Positions 19,458-26,612 of a DNA stretch of 64,000 nt are shown here, piece by piece. A model generated the notes under the pieces. That model did no database searches. It was not told the DNA's origin and was given only the letters and a program-made list of their open reading frames with translations. Position 1 is the first letter of the stretch; every line of letters begins with the position of its first letter. The stretch is from Terriglobia bacterium (GTDB lineage: Bacteria; Acidobacteriota; Terriglobia; Bryobacterales; Bryobacteraceae), in contig JAIQFN010000001.1 of assembly GCA_020073265.1 (NCBI GenBank), positions 186,001 through 250,000 on the forward strand, in the 5' to 3' direction. Both the position numbers and the translations under genes were made by a program.

Positions 19458-21305
19458 ATGTCCCGAGCCCAGCGCATCGCCTACTACGGCCTCCCCATGT
19501 TGTTCTGCCTGGCCGTGCATTGGCTCGACCTGCGCGTCTGGTTTCACAACGACGACTTCGCCTGGCTGGGCCTGCCCCTGATGGTGCACTCCGCGCGCGA
19601 CCTCGTGAGCGTCCTGTTTTCAGCGCAAGCCCAGGGAACCGTCAGAACCCTCAGCGAACGCCTTTTCTTCCTGGTATTCACCACCGTCTTCGGCCTGCAC
19701 TCGCCGCCTTTCCGAGTTTGGGTTTTCCTCACTCAATTCGCCAACATCGCGCTGCTGATGTCCATTACTAGACGCCTCACCGGATCGGCCGCCGCCGGAT
19801 TTCTCGCCGCGATTCTGTGGACGGTCAACGCCTCGCTCGCCGATGCGATCGGCTGGAGCGCTGCATACAACGAAATTGCGTTCGCCTTCTTCATCCTGCT
19901 CGCCTTCCGGCTCCTGCTGCTCTACATCGATACCGGCCAGCGCAAGTTTTGGATCTGGCAGTGGGTCGTTTTCATCCTGGGATTCGGCGCGCTCGAGCTG
20001 AACGTCGTGTATCCCGTGCTCGCCGCCGGATACGCCCTGTGCTGCGCCCGCGATTACTTCCGCAAGACGCTGCTGCTGTTCATTCCTTCGGTCGCGTATG
20101 CCGCCCTGCACTTCGCCCTGGTGCCGGCGCCCACCGACCCTTACTACCAGATGCACTTCGACTCTTCGGTGTTCACCACGCTCTGGCAGTATTGGTCCTT
20201 CGCGCTGGGCGCGCTCCGTGATTCGAAGATCGACTGGCGCCCGCTCTGGCTGGGAATGGCCTGCACGCTGGCCGTCAGCGTGGCGCTCGCCTGCTTCGCC
20301 GCGATGAAACTGCGCCGCCGCAACTGGCTGCCCCTGCTCCTGATCGGCTGGTTCGTGGCCGTGCTCCTGCCGCTGCTGCCGCTCAAGAATCATTTCACCG
20401 AATACTACGTCAGCGTGCCCGCGATCGGCCTGGCCATGCTCGGCGGCTGGGCGCTGGCCGAAACCCGCGGTGTCCTGATCCCAGTCGCGGCGGCGCTCGC
20501 CGCTCTCTACGTGACCGTCTCGATCGCCGACAACCGCATCGCCGAGCGCTTCGAATACGACCGCGCGCGCAAATTGAAATACCTGGTCACCGCGCTCCAA
20601 TCCCTTCCCCCGGCCGAAGCGCACAAGAAAGTAATCCTGGCCGGCGTCGACAACGCTTTCTTCTGGACCGGCTTCCATGATGATCCTTTCCGCTTGATCG
20701 GCGTGCAGGTCTACCTTGCACCCGGCTCGGAACAGTCCATCGACCCGCACCCGGAAGGGGGCGGCATCTCGAAGTTCGTCATCCCCAAGGTGGTCGCAGT
20801 CCGCGCTTTGAGACAGCATCAGGCCGGCATGTTCCAGCTCGATGGCCGCCGCCTCAGCGACATCAGCGCGCAGTATCTCGCCGGCATTCCAGCTGACTAT
20901 GGCGCCGAAGCTCCCGACTTGATCGACGTGGGCGACACAACTTACCAAAGCTACCTCGGCCCCACCTGGTATGCCCCCGAGCAAGGCTATCGCTGGATGC
21001 CCAAGACCGCGACTCTCAAGATGGCCGGGCCGAAAAAATCCGGCGCCACGCTCGAGATCAGTGGCTTTTGTCCGGCGGTTCTGTTGTCCCAAGGCCCGTT
21101 GAAGGTCTCGTTCCGCGCCGATGGATCGACTATCGGAACCACCACGCTCAGCAAGCCCGCGCAATTCTACCTGCAGTTCCCGTTGCCCGGCGAACTCACC
21201 GGCAAGCCAACGGTGGAGATCGCGATCGAAGTCGATCGCACCACTCAGCCCAGCCGGGATTCCCGCCAGCTCGGCCTGGTCTTCGGAACGTTTAGGATGA
21301 AGTAA
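19458..21305 (+). CDS. GT-C-like membrane protein with C-terminal beta-sandwich module
   Basis: 615 residues, start ATG at 19458. About ten to twelve membrane segments fill residues 5-380; HNDDFAWLGLP (near 34-44) sits in the first periplasmic loop, where GT-C glycosyltransferases carry their acidic motif. The last ~90 residues (from GATLEISGFCPAVLLSQGP to RQLGLVFGTFRMK) form a beta-sandwich-like module that resembles the lipoprotein at 48711-49235. It is probably a lipid-linked sugar transferase or polymerase-like protein. It starts 31 bp after the oxidoreductase and is followed after 2 bp by the dipeptidase, so the three are probably co-transcribed without a clear functional link. Confidence 0.75.
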   Translation: MSRAQRIAYYGLPMLFCLAVHWLDLRVWFHNDDFAWLGLPLMVHSARDLVSVLFSAQAQGTVRTLSERLFFLVFTTVFGLHSPPFRVWVFLTQFANIALLMSITRRLTGSAAAGFLAAILWTVNASLADAIGWSAAYNEIAFAFFILLAFRLLLLYIDTGQRKFWIWQWVVFILGFGALELNVVYPVLAAGYALCCARDYFRKTLLLFIPSVAYAALHFALVPAPTDPYYQMHFDSSVFTTLWQYWSFALGALRDSKIDWRPLWLGMACTLAVSVALACFAAMKLRRRNWLPLLLIGWFVAVLLPLLPLKNHFTEYYVSVPAIGLAMLGGWALAETRGVLIPVAAALAALYVTVSIADNRIAERFEYDRARKLKYLVTALQSLPPAEAHKKVILAGVDNAFFWTGFHDDPFRLIGVQVYLAPGSEQSIDPHPEGGGISKFVIPKVVAVRALRQHQAGMFQLDGRRLSDISAQYLAGIPADYGAEAPDLIDVGDTTYQSYLGPTWYAPEQGYRWMPKTATLKMAGPKKSGATLEISGFCPAVLLSQGPLKVSFRADGSTIGTTTLSKPAQFYLQFPLPGELTGKPTVEIAIEVDRTTQPSRDSRQLGLVFGTFRMK

Positions 21306-21307
21306 GC

Positions 21308-22657
21308 ATGAACTACTATCAACAGCACCACGCGGAGTACCTCGAAGGACTGAAAACGTTCCTTCGCATCCCCAGCATCAGCACGCTCTCCGAACACAAG
21401 CCCGACATCAAGAAAGCCGCCGAGTTCGTTCGCGCCGAGCTCGAAAAGGCCGGCCTCCAGCAGGCGCAGCTCATCGAGGGTCAGGGCAATCCGCTGGTTT
21501 ACGCCGAGTGGCTGGGCGCTCCGGGCAAGCCCACGCTGCTGTTGTACGGCCACTACGATGTCCAGCCGCCCGATCCGCTGGACGAATGGAAATCTCCGCC
21601 CTTCGAACCCGCCATCCGCAACGACAACATCTACGCGCGCGGCTCGGCCGACGACAAGGGACAAACCTACATCCTCATCAAGGCCGTCGAGGGACTGCTG
21701 AAGCAGCATGGCCGGCTGCCGATCAACGTCAAGTTCCTGATCGAAGGTGAGGAAGAAGTCGGCGGCGAGCACATCGAAAGCTATGTCGCCACCAAGCCCG
21801 CGCGCCTCAAGTCCGACGCCGCCGTCATCTGCGACACCGAGATGTTCGCGCCCGAGCTGCCCACCATTTGCGTGGGCCTGCGCGGCATCATCTATGGCGA
21901 GCTGGTGGTGGAAGGCGCCAACCACGATCTGCACTCGGGCGTCTACGGCGGCGCCGCGCCCAATCCCATCCAGGCCATCGCCGAGATTCTGTCAACACTG
22001 AAGGACCGTGAGGGCCACATCCGCATTCCCGGTTTCTACGATCGCGTCGTCGCCCCCAGCGCCAAGGAACGCGCAGCTTGGGCGCGGCTGCCCTTCGATG
22101 AAAAGGAGTACACGGAAAAAGAAATGGGCGCGAAGGCACTGGTCGGCGAACCCGAGATCCCGCTGTTCGAGCGGCTGTGGGCGCGGCCGACGCTCGAAGT
22201 CCACGGCATCCGCGGCGGCTTCACCGGCGAAGGCGCCAAGACCGTGATCCCGGCCCGCGCGCTCGCCAAGCTCAGCCTGCGCCTGGTGGCCGATCAGCGT
22301 CCCGACGAAGCCACCGCGCAGCTTCAGAAAGCCATCGCGGCCGCGTGCCCCAAAGGCGTGACCGCCGAGTACCGTCCCATCCACTCCGCTCCTCCTTCGC
22401 TGGTGAACCCGGACAACCGCTACATCCAGGCCGCCGCCGAAGCGATGAAGCAGGTGTTCGGCAAAGAAACCGTCTACATCCGCTCGGGCGGCTCCATCCC
22501 GATCGTGGCCGCGTTCGACGAATTCCTCGGAATCCCCAGCGTCATGATGGGCTTCGGCCTGCCGGACGACAACCTCCACGCCCCCAACGAAAAGCTCCAC
22601 TTGCCCAACTTCTTCCGCGGCATCGAAGCCGTAGCCCGCTACCTCGAACTCCTCTAA
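21308..22657 (+). CDS. M20 family metallo-dipeptidase
   Basis: 449 residues. Peptidase family M20 motifs in order: metal-binding YGHYDVQPPDPLDEW (near 79-93), RGSADDKGQ with the bridging Asp, the catalytic glutamates in LIEGEEEVGGEH (near 142-153), CDTEMF, and the dimerisation/lid domain with DLHSGVYGGAAPNP. SGGSIPIVAAFDE and LHAPNEKLHL at the C-terminus carry the last ligand histidine. It matches the carnosinase-like/CNDP group of cytoplasmic dipeptidases. There is no signal peptide. The stop codon is the first base of a long inverted repeat. Confidence 0.92.
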   Translation: MNYYQQHHAEYLEGLKTFLRIPSISTLSEHKPDIKKAAEFVRAELEKAGLQQAQLIEGQGNPLVYAEWLGAPGKPTLLLYGHYDVQPPDPLDEWKSPPFEPAIRNDNIYARGSADDKGQTYILIKAVEGLLKQHGRLPINVKFLIEGEEEVGGEHIESYVATKPARLKSDAAVICDTEMFAPELPTICVGLRGIIYGELVVEGANHDLHSGVYGGAAPNPIQAIAEILSTLKDREGHIRIPGFYDRVVAPSAKERAAWARLPFDEKEYTEKEMGAKALVGEPEIPLFERLWARPTLEVHGIRGGFTGEGAKTVIPARALAKLSLRLVADQRPDEATAQLQKAIAAACPKGVTAEYRPIHSAPPSLVNPDNRYIQAAAEAMKQVFGKETVYIRSGGSIPIVAAFDEFLGIPSVMMGFGLPDDNLHAPNEKLHLPNFFRGIEAVARYLELL

Positions 22658-22770
22658 ACCTGGGGACAGACGGAACGTTTCCGAGTTTCGCAAACGTATC
22701 TTGCTGATTTCACTAGAGCGCGCCATTTCACCATGACGTTATCGGGAAACGTTCCGTCTGTCCCCAGGTT
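22657..22770. repeat. 114-bp element with 26-bp perfect terminal inverted repeats (family B variant)
   Basis: The left arm 22657-22682 (AACCTGGGGACAGACGGAAC then GTTTCC) is exactly complementary to the right arm 22745-22770. The 62-bp middle has no gene. The arms share GGGGACAGACGGA with family B. It fills the gap between convergent genes, so it may end transcription from both sides; it also has the outline of a MITE, but no target duplication was found. Confidence 0.85.
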
Positions 22771-22785
22771 TTACTTCCCAGGTTT

Positions 22786-23787
22786 TTACTTCGCCGCGCC
22801 TTGCTCCGCCTGACGCGCGATGCTCAACATGTGCGGCAGCGCGACGTTTCCCTCGTGACACGCGAACTCGTACATCGCCCCCGACGCCTTGTGCATCGAA
22901 AGCTCGCCCGTCCAAGACCGGGTAAACGCCGTCGGATCGTCCACCGTGAATTGATACAGGATGGTATCCGCATCCACTCGCGTGAACCGCTCCACCAGAT
23001 GCAGGTTCTGATCCGACCCCCGGAAGTGCGTCTTCTCCGTGAAATTCGTAGAATCCACCACCAGCGTATCGCCCTCCCAACGCCCCCGCGGATCTCCCAT
23101 CCACTGCCGCACGCTCGCCGCCAGATGCGGCCTTCCATCCATCGGAACCACGCGCACGTCGTGGATCATCTCGATCACCAGCATCACGACTCCCGGCGCC
23201 TGCACGATCTGAATGTTGTTGTTGTAAGGACCCGACAGCATCGGCGGCCCGGTGGAGTTCGACAGCAAACAGCGTTCCTGCAAGCTCCGATCCTCCGGAC
23301 CATCGGCCGGATGCATCCGCGTCTGCGCCCGCGCCTCCTGCATCCTCTTCTGCGCCTCCGGAGTCAAAGCCGGCACCCGCCCGTCCGCCGGATCCACGAT
23401 CAGCGAAGTCCGCAGCGTGGACACCACCTTGGTCCCGCGCTCCCACCACACCACCGGATCCGCCACCGATGCGATCGCCTCGGGATCGGCATCGCGCCGC
23501 TCCACCATGCGCTTCTGGTAGGCCTCCGCTTCCTCGCGCGTGAAGTACTGCTTCCCCGCCAAGTCCCGCGGGCGCTCCAGCGGCGTCAGCGTGACGTTAT
23601 TCCAAATCCCCTGCAAGTCCGGATGCCCGTCCGCCATTCGCGGAGGCGCCCATTTCTTTTCAGCGGATGCCGCGGATTGCCCGGCTCCGGCGCATGGCAC
23701 CAGCAAAGCAATAGCCAGCACGCCGGCAAATCGCCAAGTCACCTTTCGAAACCTCCGGCAGTAAGATGGATACGATCCTACATTCAA
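22786..23787 (-). CDS. Secreted protein of the 'PPRMADGHPDLQGIW' family
   Basis: 333 residues with an N-terminal signal (FAGVLAIALLVPCAGAGQ). The start of the mature part, WAPPRMADGHPDLQGIWNN, is the hallmark of a family I know as abundant in Acidobacteriota and other soil bacteria but without a defined function. Further conserved pieces are PYNNNIQIVQAPGVVMLVIE, HLAASVRQWMGDPRGRWEGD and TLVVDSTNFTEKTHF. Probably a periplasmic beta-rich protein. A GTG at the VTWRFAG position is an alternative start, since the first 16 residues are atypical for a signal peptide. Confidence 0.75.
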   Translation of the reverse strand: MNVGSYPSYCRRFRKVTWRFAGVLAIALLVPCAGAGQSAASAEKKWAPPRMADGHPDLQGIWNNVTLTPLERPRDLAGKQYFTREEAEAYQKRMVERRDADPEAIASVADPVVWWERGTKVVSTLRTSLIVDPADGRVPALTPEAQKRMQEARAQTRMHPADGPEDRSLQERCLLSNSTGPPMLSGPYNNNIQIVQAPGVVMLVIEMIHDVRVVPMDGRPHLAASVRQWMGDPRGRWEGDTLVVDSTNFTEKTHFRGSDQNLHLVERFTRVDADTILYQFTVDDPTAFTRSWTGELSMHKASGAMYEFACHEGNVALPHMLSIARQAEQGAAK

Positions 23788-23830
23788 CCGGTTTCGGTGT
23801 CAATCGAAAGGCGTTGCGCGAACGCTGTGG

Positions 23831-24082
23831 CTAGGCCGCCAGAATAGTGCAGACGCTTCCGGCTCTCGGTCGATCGGCCGGGAATTGGACCAGGCCCGAA
23901 GCATGCTTGCGGCTCATGCATACCTCGCACTGCGGGAGACTCATGTCGCGGGGCGTATTCCGCATCAGCCCGGCCAGCGTCGAACGGATCGCCGCCAGAG
24001 CTGCTTCCTTTAGCGGACTGTCCGGCCACTCCTCGACGATATGCAGCCGATTGTGTTCCGTCGTAAGCCATTGGAAGTGCAT
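23831..24082 (-). CDS. Small hypothetical protein
   Basis: 83 residues from the ATG at 24082, which has GGGGGAG as ribosome site; an in-frame ATG at 24127 has none. The protein is MHFQWLTTEHNRLHIVEEWP onwards, with a helical middle (LKEAALAAIRSTLAGLM) and a C-x2-C pair (QCEVCMSR) near residue 52. No family recognised. It does not overlap another gene and has a good ribosome site, so it is probably real. Confidence 0.5.
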   Translation of the reverse strand: MHFQWLTTEHNRLHIVEEWPDSPLKEAALAAIRSTLAGLMRNTPRDMSLPQCEVCMSRKHASGLVQFPADRPRAGSVCTILAA

Positions 24083-24187
24083 TGTAATCTCCCCCTCAAA
24101 CTTCTCATCGACCGACTTCACACACACTTCCGGTGCATGTCGATGTCCAAAGGGTCGAAGCTACGACTGGGACGCTAAGCGCTTATG

Positions 24188-24313
24188 CTACTTCGCTTTT
24201 GCAGCCTTGGCTTCAGTCAAAGCCCGCCGGAGCTCTCGTATCTGCTTTCTCCGATTGATCTTCTGCTTCCGCTGGCGGCCAAAGCGCGACTTATCGCCGT
24301 TGTGGGCTGACAT
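24188..24313 (-). CDS. Small basic protein, 41 residues
   Basis: An ORF too short for most gene callers: MSAHNGDKSRFGRQRKQKIN followed by RRKQIRELRRALTEAKAAKAK. It is preceded by GGGAGGACAAT, a very strong ribosome site. More than a third of its residues are Lys or Arg, with none hydrophobic enough for membrane insertion. The pattern 'SRFGRQRKQKxxRR' resembles small basic proteins annotated sporadically in Acidobacteriota; a nucleic-acid- or ribosome-binding role is possible but unproven. It lies 105 bp upstream of the 83-residue gene, on the same strand. Confidence 0.65.
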   Translation of the reverse strand: MSAHNGDKSRFGRQRKQKINRRKQIRELRRALTEAKAAKAK

Positions 24314-24534
24314 ATTGTCCTCCCAGCATACCAAATTGTCGCCGTCATTCCTCCGGCAGGTGAAAATTAGCCACCAGGTACTCTGGATGACATAGGTTCA
24401 AAAAAGATAAACCTGCCGCCCGAGCGCAATGGATTTCCGAGTATAAGGAACCTGCCCAGAAGTTATCAGCCGCTAAGAGACCAAGCCAAGGAAAAACGAG
24501 CGGACGACGAACGAAACTCCCTGACACCTGGCAC

Positions 24535-25524
24535 CTACCTCACCGTGACCTGCTTGGGCTCGATCCAGCCCGCCAGCAGCTCGTTCAATTTCGGATTCGG
24601 ATGCCCGTCCGGCAGACGCAGGCTGCGGTCATTCAACTCCGCGTGGCCGCAATCGATCAGAGCGATCTGGTGCGACTCCAGATACTGGCGGTAGCTCTTG
24701 CGCTGCTCGGGCGTCATATCGAACAGGATCACCGTGAACTCCCCTCCGCGCGCCCGCGCGGTTTCGTCCATCTTCGCCAGCAGCATTTCGGTGACCCGTT
24801 GCTTGTTGTGCACGCGTCCATAGGCGCGGGCGAGTTCGTAATAATCCTCGAGCATGGCGGCCGTGCGCGATAACCGGCTGATCGGCCACACCAGCTCGCC
24901 CTCGGACCTCCGCTCCCCGAGCGACCCGCGGGAAAGCTCCGCGTAAGGAAAGAAAAACCCCGGCGGCGGCGCCTTCGTCACCCGGACCCAGCTCACCGCG
25001 ACGACATTCCGCTCTTCGTGAAACCCGTTGAGCAGATAAAACACCTGCGCGGCGCGGCCGCCCGACTTCTTCAGCGCCAGATACGATTGGTAGGTCCCGT
25101 AATACGACGTGCCGTAGTTGTCGACTTTCAGCTCCGGATGCCGCGCCTGAAAGATCCACGGAAACGTCTCCGAATCCGTCAGCCCGTAGCCCTGCACATA
25201 CGAGTCGCCGAAGAACGCAACCTCCGGACGCCCGCCCGCGCTCTGGTCCGGCTCGCGCGCCGAAGTGGCCCGCCGCCCCTGGCTCCAGTTGGTGTAGCGG
25301 AACGATTCCTTGCGCAGCGGCCCCGTCAGGTCGAAGATCCCGGCGTGGCTCTTCCAACCCAGCTCCGGATCGGTCTCATATTGGTCCGACGAGACGCTCA
25401 GTTGCTGCCCTCTCCAACTCGGGTAGCCGAGCAGGTACAGCATGCCCTCGGCGCCCAGCAGCGACACCACCGCCGTGATCGACCGCGCCAGCACCAGCAC
25501 CGACCGTTTGGGCTGCTTCTTCAC
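24535..25524 (-). CDS. SGNH/GDSL-like protein, membrane-anchored
   Basis: 329 residues. An N-terminal hydrophobic segment (residues about 9-33) probably anchors it in the membrane. The SGNH-type block I motif is GDSYVQGYG with Ser108, and the C-terminal catalytic Asp-x2-His is in RLPDGHPNPKLNE. YGTSYYGTYQSYLALKK gives the block II-like Gly and QVFYLLNGFHEERN the block III-like Asn. Such proteins are esterases or acyl-modifying enzymes acting on surface polysaccharide. No neighbouring gene suggests a substrate. Confidence 0.75.
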   Translation of the reverse strand: MKKQPKRSVLVLARSITAVVSLLGAEGMLYLLGYPSWRGQQLSVSSDQYETDPELGWKSHAGIFDLTGPLRKESFRYTNWSQGRRATSAREPDQSAGGRPEVAFFGDSYVQGYGLTDSETFPWIFQARHPELKVDNYGTSYYGTYQSYLALKKSGGRAAQVFYLLNGFHEERNVVAVSWVRVTKAPPPGFFFPYAELSRGSLGERRSEGELVWPISRLSRTAAMLEDYYELARAYGRVHNKQRVTEMLLAKMDETARARGGEFTVILFDMTPEQRKSYRQYLESHQIALIDCGHAELNDRSLRLPDGHPNPKLNELLAGWIEPKQVTVR

Positions 25525-25704
25525 TGCAAGTCTCCGACACCCTAAGATCGGCGGAGGCCCCGGAAAAGCTTATATAAGGTGGACAAACGGCTCTGGCACC
25601 GACTACCGTGCCAGTCTAAATGGTTCCGAACGGAAATGGAATACAGCCGATTCGATTCCGTTTGCAATGAGTCGGGTGCATTAAGGTATAACAAAAGTGG
25701 ATTT

Positions 25705-25998
25705 GTGATTCCCCATCGCTACCTCCTCAGGCACTTTCTAGCTGGCACATGTTTGCTTCTTACGACGAAAGGCTTACTGTTGTCCCAGTCCCCTTCGCCC
25801 AGGGATATTCTCGTACGCTTCTGTGATCTCGATGCGCGAGGCGAACTACTTTCTCCAGAAGGCTGGGAGCGGTTAGCGGCGCTCTTCACTGCGCCAGGAG
25901 CGCCTCGGCACGATGAGATCACCGTTGTCAGAGATTTCGTTGTAGGCAAGGATTATGGCAACCCTGACTCCTTGATGCTTTTATTTTTGGAATGCTGA
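25705..25998 (+). pseudogene. Truncated secreted-protein gene
   Basis: Ninety-seven codons from a GTG at 25705 (upstream in-frame starts give an implausible N-terminus). A signal-like segment (FLAGTCLLLTTKGLLLSQ) is followed by ILVRFCDLDARGELLSPEGW and TVVRDFVVGK. That N-terminal pattern resembles a secreted acidobacterial family in which about 60-80 more residues normally follow. Here it stops after DSLMLLFLEC, so the gene looks truncated. The stop overlaps the next gene's upstream start. Read as a broken gene; a short functional product cannot be excluded. Confidence 0.45.
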
Positions 25999-26000
25999 CT

Positions 26001-26612
26001 ATGGTAAAAATTGTTTTCCTCGTTTGTCTTGCTTTGAACGCCGCTAGCGCTCTCGGCTGTGAATGTGTCCCCTTATCGCTGAACGAAGCAAAAGCGATGG
26101 CGGAGGTGGTGTTCCGTGGAACAATCACGGACATCCGCGCCGGTAAAGTGTTCTTCCGCGTAGACCGCGTTTGGAAAGGCAACGTGGGCCGTACTTTCGA
26201 CATGCCCGACTTCACCGAGTCTTCGGCGTGCATCGGCTTCATGCCGAAGTGGCTTCGAGTCGGAAACGACCTCCTTGTATTTGCCACGCGGCTGCATCGA
26301 TACCCGGGCGACAACGACTACTTCACCAATATATGCAGCTGGACAAGCCTCGCAAGTGAAGCAGGTGATGCTCTTGAAAAGTTGGGGAGAGGCAGACTTC
26401 CACGCAACTCGCCGGCCCCAAGCGGTAAAGTGGGACAGCTGTGGCCCGCAAAAATTCGGTCCGCGCCAAGCTACCTCCTCTCCCAAGCGATAGTCGTGGT
26501 GCAACCCGCCGAGGATCGGTCGCGATTTGACGATATGTGCGGCGGGAAGCCTATGTCTATGGCCGCTGGCCGGAACATTCGCTTGGATGGGTTCCGGAAT
26601 GCCAGGGCCTAG
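26001..26612 (+). CDS. Secreted TIMP/NTR-like protein with a chimeric C-terminus
   Basis: 203 residues; ATG at 26001 (GGAA eight bases before) or 25992. The signal peptide ends at LNAASALGCECVPL, so the mature protein begins with a C-x-C pair, as in tissue-inhibitor-of-metalloprotease/netrin-like domains. AEVVFRGTITDIRAGKVFFR and VDRVWKGNVGRTF are typical of bacterial members. After about residue 135 (GRGRLPRNSPAPSG) the reading frame runs into a repeat shared with 29731-29811, so the last ~70 residues are probably not native. Likely a damaged gene that still encodes the inhibitor-like domain. Confidence 0.6.
   Translation: MVKIVFLVCLALNAASALGCECVPLSLNEAKAMAEVVFRGTITDIRAGKVFFRVDRVWKGNVGRTFDMPDFTESSACIGFMPKWLRVGNDLLVFATRLHRYPGDNDYFTNICSWTSLASEAGDALEKLGRGRLPRNSPAPSGKVGQLWPAKIRSAPSYLLSQAIVVVQPAEDRSRFDDMCGGKPMSMAAGRNIRLDGFRNARA
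26446..26527. repeat. 80-bp direct repeat, copy 1
   Basis: Begins CCGCAAAAATTCGGTCCGCG and continues CCAAGCTACCTCCTC ... GCGATAGTCGTGGTGCAACC. About 80% identical by eye to 29731-29811, in the same orientation. It lies inside the 3' part of the TIMP-like reading frame. Possibly the edge of a lost mobile element; no transposase was recognised. Confidence 0.7.

Noticed and set aside
19620-21164. Minus-strand open frame (about 514 codons) opposite the GT-C-like gene
   Set aside because: Antisense shadow; no domain.
24345-24527. 60-codon minus-strand frame
   Set aside because: No ribosome site and composition not protein-like.
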